The notes: a model not told the origin generated them from the sequence alone. Positions 35,230 through 43,677 are shown, counted from the stretch's first letter. The stretch is DNA of 46,288 nucleotides from Caballeronia mineralivorans PML1(12) (GCF_001028175.1 NZ_AEJF01000059.1:1-46288), one strand, 5' to 3'. Translations and numbers: made by a program.

Positions 35230-35961
35230 ATGCAGGAAGAGTCGATTGAAACGAACGTCGAGGCCGTCGAGCCCAATGCCGCCAACCCGCTTGCCGAGCA
35301 GGTCTACCAGCGGCTGAAAAGCGACATCTTCAACTTCCGGCTTTTTCCGGGCGATCGCTTTTCAGAGAACGGTATTGCGCAGTACTACGGCGTATCGCGC
35401 ACACCAATGCGCGACGGCCTGTTCCGGCTACAGCGCGAAGGGTATCTGGAGGTCGGTTTCCGGCGCGGCTGGAAAGTCGCGCGGATCGACTTCGACCAGA
35501 TGGATCAGCTCTACGATCTGCGCATCGTGCTTGAAGTGGCCGCGCTTGAGCGACTGACATCAGGCGGCGAAGCGGCGCGTGAAGCTATCGATGCGCTCAA
35601 GGCAATCTGGTGCGTCGAGCCGAAAGCGCGCGAATCCGATCCGGTCAAGATGTTCGGCATGGACGAGAATTTTCATCGCCAGATTGTGGCCGCCACGCGC
35701 AATGCTGAAATGGTCCGCGTTCACAACGACGTCACTGAGCGTATTCGCATCGTGCGCCGCCTCGACTTTCTGAAACCTCATCGAACCAGCGCGACTTACG
35801 ACGAGCACTCGACCATGCTGCATCTCATCGAGCGCAACCGGCTGACCGAGGCGACCATCCTGCTGCGCGCTCATATCACGCAGAGCAAGCTCGAGGTGCG
35901 GAAAATCACCTTGTCGATGCTGGATGCCGCCCGCGACGTGAAGCTGCCGTTCGTGTCTTAG
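35230..35961 (+). CDS. GntR-family regulator with FCD effector domain
   Basis: This is a 243-aa regulator. The winged helix-turn-helix is at about residues 18-85 (LAEQVYQRLKSDIF, ENGIAQYYGVSRTPMRDGL) and the all-helical FCD ligand-binding domain at about 95-225, with the metal-site pattern Asp/His (DENFHR, then ATYDEHSTMLHLI, LLRAHI). AGGGGA lies about 7 nt before the ATG. It ends the operon 32 nt after atzH, so it is probably made together with the enzymes. The TTGTATGCAA palindrome in front of atzF suits this regulator class and suggests feedback control. Confidence 0.92.
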   Translation: MQEESIETNVEAVEPNAANPLAEQVYQRLKSDIFNFRLFPGDRFSENGIAQYYGVSRTPMRDGLFRLQREGYLEVGFRRGWKVARIDFDQMDQLYDLRIVLEVAALERLTSGGEAAREAIDALKAIWCVEPKARESDPVKMFGMDENFHRQIVAATRNAEMVRVHNDVTERIRIVRRLDFLKPHRTSATYDEHSTMLHLIERNRLTEATILLRAHITQSKLEVRKITLSMLDAARDVKLPFVS

Positions 35962-36009
35962 GGGCGGCCGGGCCGTTTGCACCGGTCGCGTGAGGCCATG
36001 AGATTCCTG

Positions 36010-36744
36010 CTACTGCGCGGCGTGCTTGAACGACTCTAGTTCGCTCGTGAACCGCTGAGTGCGTACGCCGTTGCTGCCGTAGTACTCCTCGTCGGATTTA
36101 ACCCAACGGCCGATTTCGGGAACGTACCAGAACGCCTTGTAGAGCCGGCCGGTTGCCACGACGGGACTAGCCCTTCGGGTCTGCATCACGATAGTCGCTC
36201 CCGTCTGATTGGCGACGGTTCCTGTTGTCGCAGACTGCATGGGAGCGGTCTGCGCCGTCCATTGACCTTCGGCTTCGATCTTGATCGCTTCAAATTTACC
36301 CGCTGGAACTTCGACGGATTCAGGACCGACAACCTTGAATCGAGTATCGACCGATTCCGAATCGTGCTTCACGTTCGGGTGCGCTTCGGTATATTTCACC
36401 TGCCACGTCTTTCCGACCGAAAGCGGGAACGACAAAGGCTGATTGACCATCGTTTCGGTTCCGTTCACGTTGCGCGAGCGGCTCCAGTCGGCGCCTTCGA
36501 CTAGTTCATTTGCGGCTTGGGTCGTGCCGGCCTGCTTCGTTTCGAAATAGATATGGTCGGACGTTGTACGCAGCACGACGATCTCGTCATGCGTCTGGCG
36601 CCAACCGTTGGGCGCGGTCTCGACTGTCTCGACATAGGTCCATGTATCCCCCGGGTGGAGCTTTGGTGCGGACATGGATTCTGCGTTCACAAGCACTGGA
36701 GCAGCCAACGAAATCAGTAGCGGGAGGGTTCTTATCGTTTTCAT
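36010..36744 (-). CDS. Exported protein of unknown function
   Basis: The product has 244 aa, with a Sec signal peptide (MKTIRTLPLLISLAAPVLVN, cleavage after VNA at about 21). The mature part is Thr/Val-rich and probably all-beta; it contains HPGDTWTYVE near its start and FPLSVGKTWQVKY midway, which recall periplasmic proteins of the DUF3108-like kind, but I do not assign a family. I used the ATG at 36744; a GTG at 36750 gives two more residues. It is convergent with the GntR gene and divergent from the GFA-type gene. Base composition here is less GC-rich than in the operon to its left. Confidence 0.75.
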   Translation of the reverse strand: MKTIRTLPLLISLAAPVLVNAESMSAPKLHPGDTWTYVETVETAPNGWRQTHDEIVVLRTTSDHIYFETKQAGTTQAANELVEGADWSRSRNVNGTETMVNQPLSFPLSVGKTWQVKYTEAHPNVKHDSESVDTRFKVVGPESVEVPAGKFEAIKIEAEGQWTAQTAPMQSATTGTVANQTGATIVMQTRRASPVVATGRLYKAFWYVPEIGRWVKSDEEYYGSNGVRTQRFTSELESFKHAAQ

Positions 36745-36902
36745 GGTCACTGGTTCTTATCTTATTGATATGCGGACTGATTCTAGCCACTAAATCTTTC
36801 GCTTAGCATTCATCTCGCGCTGCCGAGCCGGGCTAGGTCATTTCGCCAACTTGCAAATTTTCTGGGCCGCTGTGGGCAATTCCTCCAGGGACGGCCGTTT
36901 AA

Positions 36903-36908
36903 TATAAT
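36903..36908 (+). promoter_or_regulatory. Perfect -10 box (TATAAT)
   Basis: TATAAT lies about 100 nt upstream of the GFA-type gene, with only TTCCTC at -35. It could be a weak promoter for the GFA-type gene. Confidence 0.35.
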
Positions 36909-37006
36909 GAAGCAGCAACCCTGCATGAGCGAAAGTTCATGCGACGCGCCCAAGCAGTTATTAATCCCGCAGTTCGTTAGCGTGACGTCCATCATGGAGA
37001 CAAGAC

Positions 37007-37408
37007 ATGAATCCGTTGCTTGCTGGCAGATGCCTTTGCGGCGCAGTCCATTACGCGGTGAAGGACGAGTTTGCCTATGCATTGAACTGCCACTGTTCAA
37101 ACTGTCGGCGCGCAACGGGCTCAGCATTCAAGCCATTCGCAGGGATCGAGCGTGACAAGTTGAACATCACTGAAGGGCAAGACAACCTGTTGATTGTCGG
37201 TGACAAGAATGCGGCGCACGATGTCCATTGCAATACATGCGGCAGCCTTATGTTCTCGGTGGTTCGCGAGGGCGAGTTCGTTCACGTTACTTTGGGAACG
37301 CTCGAAGACACTCCTTCTATCCGCCCAACCGCACATATTTTTGTTGCCTCCAAGGCCGCTTGGTATTCCATAACCGACCAATTACCGCAGCACGACGAAT
37401 TTGGATAG
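37007..37408 (+). CDS. GFA/CENP-V-domain zinc protein
   Basis: This is a 133-aa cytoplasmic protein of the glutathione-dependent formaldehyde-activating enzyme (GFA) family, often a stand-alone zinc protein of unknown substrate. Zinc ligands are visible: Cys9 and Cys11 (GRCLCG), Cys28, Cys30 and Cys33 (CHCSNC), and Cys75 and Cys78 (HCNTC). CRRATGSAF is the usual glutathione/zinc-site neighbour. GGAGA lies about 6 nt before the ATG. It lies in a lower-GC patch with a SnoaL-like gene downstream. Real formaldehyde activity is rarely shown for this family. Confidence 0.9.
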   Translation: MNPLLAGRCLCGAVHYAVKDEFAYALNCHCSNCRRATGSAFKPFAGIERDKLNITEGQDNLLIVGDKNAAHDVHCNTCGSLMFSVVREGEFVHVTLGTLEDTPSIRPTAHIFVASKAAWYSITDQLPQHDEFG

Positions 37409-37519
37409 AAACGGTGAGCCGGTCATTGAAGGGCCGCTCATGACGATGACGAATGGCTGTAGAATTTCAACTTGTTCCACTTTGCAGCAGGGACCTTGTA
37501 AAACGACAGGGAAATTGCC

Positions 37520-37906
37520 GTGAATAAAGCCGACCTTTCCAACGTCTACCGAGACTACATTGCCTGCCTGAATAAGCAGGACTGGCCAAAACTCGAACAG
37601 TTCGTTCATGATGACGTGCACTACAACGGTCAGCGGATCGGGTTATCAGGGTATCGCGAGATGCTGGAGAGAGACTTCAATGAAATTCCAGACCTCTATT
37701 TCAACATTCAGCTGTTGATTTCCGATGCGCCTTATATAGCCAGCCGGCTAGGCTTCGCCTGTACGCCCAAGGGAAAATTCCTTGGGCTCCCTGTCAACGG
37801 GAAAAGGGTCTCCTTTACAGAGAATGTGTTCTATCAATTCCGGGCGGAAAAGATCGAGCAAGTATGGTCAGTTATAGATAAGGCGGCTATCGAAGCTCAG
37901 CTTTAG
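37520..37906 (+). CDS. SnoaL-like/ester-cyclase-type NTF2-fold protein
   Basis: This is a 128-aa cytoplasmic protein starting with GTG at 37520 (AGGGA about 7 nt upstream). The pattern (VYRDYIACLNKQDWPKLEQF, VHDDVHYNGQ, GYREMLERDF, FTENVFYQFRAEKIEQVWSV) is that of SnoaL-like polyketide-cyclase or ester-cyclase proteins. Many such proteins have no known reaction. Its codon choice is more AT-tolerant than that of surrounding genes. A TAGAAT about 60 nt upstream could be its -10 box. Confidence 0.85.
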   Translation: MNKADLSNVYRDYIACLNKQDWPKLEQFVHDDVHYNGQRIGLSGYREMLERDFNEIPDLYFNIQLLISDAPYIASRLGFACTPKGKFLGLPVNGKRVSFTENVFYQFRAEKIEQVWSVIDKAAIEAQL

Positions 37907-37958
37907 TGCAATAAATTACCCGTAAGCATGCGCCGCAGCATCTGGAAGCGACACGGCT

Positions 37959-39224
37959 TCACCTCGCCTGCTTGGCTCTCGCCCATCGATTCAACCCCGC
38001 GCAAACGAGCAGCAAGGACGCAGTCACGAAAAACACCGCGCGCAAGCTGAAATGCGCGCCGATTTGCCCGCCGATCAACGGGCCGATGACCTGCCCGCTA
38101 AACTGAGCGGACTGAAGATAACCGAGCGTCTTGCCGGAATTGTGATCGGCCACCGCGTGCCGCACTTCCTTCGCAATCGATGGAAGAAGTCCCGCGAGCG
38201 TCATGCCCATCAAGCCGCGAAGCATGGCCAGTTGCCACCATTGGGTGACAAACGCCTGGGGCACCAGGACCGCGCCCGTGGCAACCAGGCATCCGATGAT
38301 CACTTTCGAGCTGCCGACGCGATCGGCAAGCGCGCCGAGGCGGGCGGCAGTCAACATGCTGCCGAAAGCCGACGCCGCCATCACGATTCCGGCCATGCGT
38401 GCAACGTGATCGCCCGACACACCGAGTTGTCCGATATAGACGGTGATGATGGGCTCGATCGACATGTTCGCAAGCAACACCATCATTGCCGTCACGAGCA
38501 ATACGAGGATCCCCCCGCGATTGATCGTGGAGGGCGATACCCCGCCGGTGTCCGTACGCTTCTTCGCGTCGGTGCTGCGATCGAAGTCCTCGCGCACAAC
38601 CACAATGGTCAGCAGCGCGGCCACCGCGATGATCGCTCCGCCGACGAAGAATGTGCCCCGGATGCCGACCCATGTCGGCAGGAAACCGCCCACCAGCGGT
38701 CCCACGAGATTGCCCGCGAGGGCGCCTGTAGACAGCACGCCGAGTGCCCATCCCGAGCGCTCGCGCGGGACCTGCGTCCCGACCATGACAATGGACGCGG
38801 AGGCGTAACCGCCGATCAATCCCGCGATCAGGCGCAGCACCACCAGTTCGGTCAGGTTATGCGCCACGCCGATCAGCGACATCACGACGGCCATGCCGAC
38901 CGCCGCGCGAACCAGCATGGGCTTGCGGCCGTATCGGTCCGCAAGACGCCCCCACAGCGGCGCGGTAATCGCGGTGCCGAAAAACGTCGCGCCAAACGCA
39001 ACGCCCGACCACTGCACGACCGCCGACGGCGTGCTCACGCCCAACTGCTGCACGTACAGCGGCAGAAACGGCAGCAACATGCTGAGACTCAGCAGGGTTG
39101 TAGAAGACCCGAACACGCAGACGAAAAGATTACGCCGCCAGTACGGCGCGTTGCGTTCGGCATAGCTGAGCCTCTGGACATGGCCGTCCGGCGGCATAAG
39201 CGAACGGGTTGCTGGCTGATTCAT
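37959..39224 (-). CDS. MFS efflux transporter (multidrug type, DHA1-like)
   Basis: This 12-helix inner-membrane exporter has 421 aa. After a 35-residue hydrophilic start come helix 1 (LFVCVFGSSTTLLSLSMLLP), the loop-2 motif GRLADRYGRKPMLVR, and motif C-like GALAGNLVGPLVGG in helix 5, which indicates an antiporter. GAGG lies 6 nt before the ATG at 39224. It is divergent from a LysR gene and shares a 146-nt regulatory gap with it. Its substrate is unknown. Confidence 0.9.
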   Translation of the reverse strand: MNQPATRSLMPPDGHVQRLSYAERNAPYWRRNLFVCVFGSSTTLLSLSMLLPFLPLYVQQLGVSTPSAVVQWSGVAFGATFFGTAITAPLWGRLADRYGRKPMLVRAAVGMAVVMSLIGVAHNLTELVVLRLIAGLIGGYASASIVMVGTQVPRERSGWALGVLSTGALAGNLVGPLVGGFLPTWVGIRGTFFVGGAIIAVAALLTIVVVREDFDRSTDAKKRTDTGGVSPSTINRGGILVLLVTAMMVLLANMSIEPIITVYIGQLGVSGDHVARMAGIVMAASAFGSMLTAARLGALADRVGSSKVIIGCLVATGAVLVPQAFVTQWWQLAMLRGLMGMTLAGLLPSIAKEVRHAVADHNSGKTLGYLQSAQFSGQVIGPLIGGQIGAHFSLRAVFFVTASLLLVCAGLNRWARAKQAR

Positions 39225-39321
39225 GGAGACCTCGATCGTTCTATCAGGCGTTGAGCGATGGCCGGGGCAGGTGCGTCGATCCGGGTCACCATCGCAAAAG
39301 GAGCAGACCGCTTGCATATTA

Positions 39322-39365
39322 TCTCAATTTGGGAATATGATGCTTATATCGTTCTCCAATTGAGA
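39322..39365. promoter_or_regulatory. Operator candidate between MFS and LysR genes
   Basis: TCTCAATT (39322-39329) and AATTGAGA (39358-39365) are perfect inverted arms with nearly matching flanks (TTGGGA and TCTCC), separated by 28 nt. The right arm lies directly in front of the LysR start codon, suggesting autoregulation and looping or two dimers. Confidence 0.5.
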
Positions 39366-39370
39366 TTTTC

Positions 39371-40279
39371 ATGGATCACACCAGTCTCGACATTTTTCGC
39401 GTCGTCGCCGCCGAACTCAGCGTGACCCGGGCGGCCAAGCGGCTCGGCCGCGTGCAGTCGAACGTGACCACGCGAATCCAGCAGCTCGAAGAGGAACTGG
39501 GGGTAGCACTGTTTCGGCGCGACGGCAACCGTCTTACGCTGAGTGTGGAAGGCGAACGTTTTCTCGGCTACGCCAACCGCATGCTCGCGCTGGCCGACGA
39601 GGCGCGACAAGTGCTGAGCCCGCATGCGCCCTCGGGCACGCTCAGGATTGGCAGCATGGAAAGCACGGCCGCGGCTCGTCTTCCTGGACCGCTTGCCGCC
39701 CTTCACGTGCAGTACCCCGGCGTCCAGCTCAGGATTTCGACGGCGCCCTCGCGGCAACTGCTCGAACAGGTTCGCAGCGGTTTGCTCGATTGCGCGTTCG
39801 CGGCGCTGCCGCCGTGCGGCGACATGGCGTCGGAAGCGGATCTCGAGGTGGTTGGACTTCTTGGCGAGCCGGTCTTTCGCGAGGAAATCCTGCTCGTGCT
39901 GCCGCCAGGACACGCTGCCATCCGCCAGGGCACTGATATCGCCGTGCGTTCGCTTGCCGCGTTTGCACAAGGCTGCAGCTATCGAGTGATCGCCGAGGAG
40001 TGGCTTGGCCAGGACAAGTCAGCGCTCGACATCCAGGAGGTCGGGTCGTATCACAGCATGCTGGCATGCGTCGCGGCAGGCGGCTGCGTATCGCTCGTGC
40101 CCCGCAGCGTGCTCGATCTGCTGCGCGAACCGCCAGAGTTCCGCACGCATGTCGTGGCGAAGGTGGATACGTGGCTCGTCCATCGAAACGGATATCAGAC
40201 GGCGGCGTTCGATGCGCTGCGCGAAGCGCTTACGCCATTTATGTCGAAGCAACAAACGGCCAAAAGGAAATCATCATGA
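39371..40279 (+). CDS. LysR-family transcriptional regulator
   Basis: This is a 302-aa LTTR with the winged helix-turn-helix at residues 1-60 (HTSLDIFRVVAAELSVTRAA, RVQSNVTTRIQQLEEELG) and the effector domain at about 90-290. The RVQSNVTTRIQ recognition helix belongs to the branch that often controls adjacent exporters (YeiE/PutR-like). It is divergent from one MFS exporter and overlaps the next by 4 nt, so it probably governs both. Its ligand is unknown. Confidence 0.92.
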   Translation: MDHTSLDIFRVVAAELSVTRAAKRLGRVQSNVTTRIQQLEEELGVALFRRDGNRLTLSVEGERFLGYANRMLALADEARQVLSPHAPSGTLRIGSMESTAAARLPGPLAALHVQYPGVQLRISTAPSRQLLEQVRSGLLDCAFAALPPCGDMASEADLEVVGLLGEPVFREEILLVLPPGHAAIRQGTDIAVRSLAAFAQGCSYRVIAEEWLGQDKSALDIQEVGSYHSMLACVAAGGCVSLVPRSVLDLLREPPEFRTHVVAKVDTWLVHRNGYQTAAFDALREALTPFMSKQQTAKRKSS

Positions 40280-41448
40280 GCACAATTCGGCACGCTTCGT
40301 CGGCGGCAAGCCAAGGCACGGCGGCACTGGTTGCCGCGCTCGTCATGGCGGTCGGCATGGGGTTCGGACGGTTTGCGTTCACGGGCATCTACCCGGTCAT
40401 GGTCAGCGACGCAGTGCTGACCGTGCATCAGGGCACGCTCGCCGCATCGGCCAACTATGCGGGTTATCTCGTTGGGGCGCTGCTGACTGCCGCCATGCAT
40501 CCGCGACACTCGCGCAGGCTGTGCGTGCTGGCGCTCGGGGGCATCGCGATATGTCTCGGGGTGACGGCGCTGTTGAATGCGCCCTGGTTGATCATCGCGA
40601 TACGCGGCATCACAGGCGCCGTCAGCGCACTTACCATGGTGGGGGCTTCGCTCTGGCTGCTGCAACATCGCGGCCACACGCACGGCGCACCCTTGCTTTA
40701 TGCGGGCGTCGGCATGGGCATTGTGCTGTCGTCCGAAATGCTGATCGCGGGACGCGCGTTTGGCTTGCACAGCGCGGGGCTTTGGTGGGTATTGGCAGCA
40801 GGCGCATTGATCCTCGGCGCCATCGCGCTGCCGGGTCTCGATGCGCGCCCGGTCCACGATCCCGACACGCGCGCGGTCTTGCACGGGCACGAGTCCTTTC
40901 CCGCGCTCGGCGCAGGACGGCTGATTGCGCTCTACGGGCTTGCCGGGTTCGGTTACATCATCACCGCGACCTATCTGCCGTTCTTCGTCCGGAACGCACT
41001 CGGTTCAATCGATCCCATCCAGGTCTGGGCGTTGTTTGGCCTGGGCGCGGTGCCGTCGTGCTTCATCTGGCATGCAGTCCATATGCGCCTTGGCACGCGA
41101 CGCGCGCTGTTTCTGAATCTCGCGCTGCAAGCGGCCGGTGTCATCTTGCCGGTAGTGGCGCCGAACCCGGCCGGATACCTCGGCAGCGCATTGATCGTAG
41201 GCGGTACATTCATGGGCACCACGACGATTTCGATGCTCGCCGCCCGCCGGGTAGCGCACACCCTGCGCGTGAGCATTCTCGCCGTGATGACGGCATGCTT
41301 CGGTATCGGGCAGATCGTGGGACCGCTCGTCGCCAATGCGATGTATGCACCGCATCATTCGTTCACGGGGTCCTTGAGTGCGGCTGCGGCGGCGCTGGCC
41401 GTGGCGGCGCTGCTTTGCGTACGTCTGACCAGGTCGCCCCAACCGTAG
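40276..41448 (+). CDS. MFS transporter, YbfB/YjiJ family
   Basis: This is a 390-aa inner-membrane protein with about 12 hydrophobic segments. GMGFGRFAFTGIYPVMV in the first helix is the hallmark of the YbfB/YjiJ group of uncharacterised MFS proteins. AAGGAAA precedes the ATG, which overlaps the LysR stop as ATGA, so the two are co-translated. The substrate is unknown; it may complement the divergent MFS exporter under the same regulator. Confidence 0.9.
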   Translation: MSTIRHASSAASQGTAALVAALVMAVGMGFGRFAFTGIYPVMVSDAVLTVHQGTLAASANYAGYLVGALLTAAMHPRHSRRLCVLALGGIAICLGVTALLNAPWLIIAIRGITGAVSALTMVGASLWLLQHRGHTHGAPLLYAGVGMGIVLSSEMLIAGRAFGLHSAGLWWVLAAGALILGAIALPGLDARPVHDPDTRAVLHGHESFPALGAGRLIALYGLAGFGYIITATYLPFFVRNALGSIDPIQVWALFGLGAVPSCFIWHAVHMRLGTRRALFLNLALQAAGVILPVVAPNPAGYLGSALIVGGTFMGTTTISMLAARRVAHTLRVSILAVMTACFGIGQIVGPLVANAMYAPHHSFTGSLSAAAAALAVAALLCVRLTRSPQP

Positions 41449-41494
41449 ACGATAAGCTTTCGCGCGACGGAACGTGCCACTCCATTTCCCAGTC

Positions 41495-42442
41495 TCACGC
41501 GTCTCGGTCGGCGCCGGATCCAGTCGAATCCGCAAGCTCGTCGATGAGAAAGTCGACGAAGCGGCGCACGCGTAACGACAAATGACGCTTATGCGGGTAC
41601 AGCAAGACGAAGGGTCGGGACGTTCCCCCGATCTCCGGCAACACCTCTAGGAGTTGACCGCTTTCGAGGTCCCGCGCTACAACGAATCTATATGTCTGGA
41701 AGAGTCCCGCCCCGCTCCGGGCGAGCGTCACGCCTCCCAGCACGTCACCCGCAGTGGAATAGTTGCCGGCCACGGCATATTCAAGCTCTTGTCCATCCTC
41801 CTTGAACAACCACGGTAGCTGACGGCCGCTACTCGGCAGGTCGAACAAAATGCACTCGTGATTCGCGAGATCTTCGACGGATCCGGGCGTACCGGCGCGT
41901 GCCAGATAATCCGGACTCGCGACCACCACTAATTCGGCGTCCTCCAGCTTGCGTGCGATCAGGTTCGAGTCCGCCGGCGCGCGGCCGCGGATCGAGAGAT
42001 CGAAGGCTTCCTCGGAGAAATCGATGTTGCGATTGCTGATGTGCACTTCGATCCGTACTTGGGGATGCCTTGCCCGGAACGTCGGCAACAGCGGCAGCAC
42101 CCGATAGTGGGCGTAGGGCGTGGGCATGCTGACGCGCAGCACGCCGGCCGCCACCAACTGCTCGCCGCTGGCCTCGCGCTCCGCGTCGACGAGTTGCCCG
42201 AGCGCCTCGCGGCAACGCTCGAAATAGGCGCGCCCCGCGTCGGTCAAGCGAATGCGCCGGGTTGTCCGAACGAAAAGCTGCAAGCCCATCCGCTCCTCCA
42301 GGCGCGACACCGAACGGCTCACCGCGGCAGGCGTGACACCCGCAGCCGCGGCGGCGTCGGTAAAGCTCGCGAGTTCCGCTGCCAGGCAAAACAACTCGAT
42401 GCTGCCAAGAAGCAGATCGTCGAAATGTCTTTTGCTATTCAT
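41495..42442 (-). CDS. LysR-family transcriptional regulator
   Basis: This is a 315-aa LTTR of the CrgA/DmlR-like branch. The winged helix-turn-helix is at about residues 10-70 (IELFCLAAELASFTDAAAA, VTPAAVSRSVSRLEERMG, FVRTTRRIRLTDAG) and the substrate-binding domain at about 95-295. The start is uncertain: ATG at 42442 (used) or 42457; neither has a good Shine-Dalgarno. It is divergent from the SDR gene, with two palindromes in the gap, and is the likely regulator of the SDR-tautomerase pair. Confidence 0.9.
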   Translation of the reverse strand: MNSKRHFDDLLLGSIELFCLAAELASFTDAAAAAGVTPAAVSRSVSRLEERMGLQLFVRTTRRIRLTDAGRAYFERCREALGQLVDAEREASGEQLVAAGVLRVSMPTPYAHYRVLPLLPTFRARHPQVRIEVHISNRNIDFSEEAFDLSIRGRAPADSNLIARKLEDAELVVVASPDYLARAGTPGSVEDLANHECILFDLPSSGRQLPWLFKEDGQELEYAVAGNYSTAGDVLGGVTLARSGAGLFQTYRFVVARDLESGQLLEVLPEIGGTSRPFVLLYPHKRHLSLRVRRFVDFLIDELADSTGSGADRDA

Positions 42443-42463
42443 TACATCATGTATCAAATGTTT

Positions 42464-42494
42464 TCGATAAACGTATATTTATCGATTTAAATCG
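42464..42494. promoter_or_regulatory. Operator candidate between LysR and SDR genes
   Basis: TCGATAAA-CGTATA-TTTATCGA (42464-42485) is a perfect 8-6-8 inverted repeat and overlaps a second perfect palindrome, CGATTTAAATCG (42483-42494). It lies just upstream of the LysR start, as expected for LTTR autoregulation. Confidence 0.6.
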
Positions 42495-42596
42495 CATAAG
42501 TAAAGTTGTTTCATGGGAGCCGGACACGAAACGACTCCCTGCAGTCCAGCAAAACGCCGACTGCAGCCGTCTCTCATAATCCTCTGGAGTCTTGTC

Positions 42597-43331
42597 ATGA
42601 CCACGCAAAAAACAGTTGTAATCACCGGCGCATCGAGCGGCATTGGTTATGCCTTGGCCGAAGCCTATCTGGCTCGCGGCTATAACGTCGTAGGCAACGC
42701 TCGCACTATCGAACGCCTGCAAGTTGCGGCCGAAAAGCTTGGCAATCCGAAGAACTTCCTGGCGGTGGCGGGTGATATCGCTGATCCGGCTACTTCCCTG
42801 GCGATCTTCGAGCGCGCAATCGCAAAGTTCGGACGGGTTGATATTCTCGTCAACAATGCGGGCATTTTTATTGCAAAGCCTATCGGCGCTTACACAACGG
42901 AAGATCTCGACGCGATCGTCGGCACGAACCTTAAGGGTTTCTTCTATCCGACGCAGCAGGCCGCCGCGCACATGTCGGCCAACGGGAACGGTCACATCGT
43001 CAGCATCACGGCAAGTGTCGCGATGCAACCGAACGTCAACGTGCCTGCGCTCCTCCCCGTGCTCATCAAAGGAGGCATGAACGCCGCAACGCGAGCGCTC
43101 GCGCTCGAACTCGCTTCGAGTAACGTCAAAGTGTCCGCTGTCGCCCCCGGCATCATCGATACGCCGCTGCACGATAGTGCAATGCACGAGTTCCTCAAGA
43201 CGCTGCAGCCCGGTGGCCGTATCGGCGCGGTCCAGGACATCGTGGACGCCGTGCTGTATCTCACTACCGCCGAATTCACGACTGGCGTTGTACTGCCTGT
43301 CGATGGCGGTGCTACCGCAGGCAAGTGGTAG
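42597..43331 (+). CDS. Short-chain dehydrogenase/reductase-fold protein lacking the catalytic Tyr
   Basis: This is a 244-aa Rossmann-fold SDR. The cofactor motif TGASSGIG is at residues 10-17, NNAG at 86-89, Asn111 is kept and PG sits at 184-185. The catalytic YxxxK should lie where the sequence reads PVLIK (154-158): the Lys is present but Pro replaces the Tyr. This is seen in a minority of SDRs, and such proteins may be poor reductases, binders or enzymes with another acid/base. TGGAG lies about 8 nt before the ATG. It precedes a 4-OT-type tautomerase by 44 nt and is divergent from a LysR gene. Confidence 0.9.
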   Translation: MTTQKTVVITGASSGIGYALAEAYLARGYNVVGNARTIERLQVAAEKLGNPKNFLAVAGDIADPATSLAIFERAIAKFGRVDILVNNAGIFIAKPIGAYTTEDLDAIVGTNLKGFFYPTQQAAAHMSANGNGHIVSITASVAMQPNVNVPALLPVLIKGGMNAATRALALELASSNVKVSAVAPGIIDTPLHDSAMHEFLKTLQPGGRIGAVQDIVDAVLYLTTAEFTTGVVLPVDGGATAGKW

Positions 43332-43375
43332 GCCGGAGCGCAGCAGGCATTGCAGTTCCAACCTGGGAGGTCATC

Positions 43376-43597
43376 ATGCCGTACATCAATATCCAGGTGA
43401 CGCGAGAAGGCGTCACCCGCGAACAGAAGGCCGAGTTGATCAAAGGCGCAACAGATCTGGTTGTTCGTGTGTTGAAGAAGGACCCGGCGGCTACCTTTGT
43501 CGTGATCGACGAAATCGATACCGACAACTGGGGCTTGGCCGGGGAATCGACTACGGTGCTAAGGGCCAGGCAAGCCGCCGAGGTACAGCGGAGCTAA
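43376..43597 (+). CDS. 4-oxalocrotonate tautomerase-family protein
   Basis: This is a 73-aa tautomerase-superfamily subunit. After removal of Met, Pro1 is the N-terminal catalytic base (MPYINIQVTREGVTREQKAE), and Arg and Lys residues follow in the usual places. GGGAGG lies about 6 nt before the ATG. It is slightly longer than 4-OT (62 aa) because of a C-terminal extension rich in Arg and Ala. It follows the SDR-like gene and is probably co-transcribed with it. Together they may act on a keto-enol substrate, though nothing in the sequence names it. Confidence 0.9.
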   Translation: MPYINIQVTREGVTREQKAELIKGATDLVVRVLKKDPAATFVVIDEIDTDNWGLAGESTTVLRARQAAEVQRS

Positions 43598-43630
43598 AAG
43601 ACACGTCGTTTCATAGCGCATTGCGGATAA

Positions 43631-43663
43631 CGCCAGCGTCTCGACAGGAAACGAGACCTGGCG
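43631..43663. terminator. Terminator hairpin between convergent genes
   Basis: CGCCAGCGTCTCG (43631-43643) pairs with CGAGACCTGGCG (43652-43663), giving a 12-bp stem with one bulged base and loop ACAGGAAA. It sits between the tautomerase gene (+) and the hydrolase gene (-); the plus-strand tail has TTTTA about 12 nt on. Confidence 0.65.
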
Positions 43664-43677
43664 CTCGCTGGAACGTT

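Noticed and set aside
36907..37155. 82-codon frame starting MKQQPCMSESS overlapping the GFA-type gene
   Set aside because: It runs in another frame through the GFA-type coding sequence and has no ribosome site.
40005..41585. Long plus-strand frame over the LysR/MFS junction
   Set aside because: It is in another frame of two recognisable proteins and is Arg/Ser-rich without motifs.
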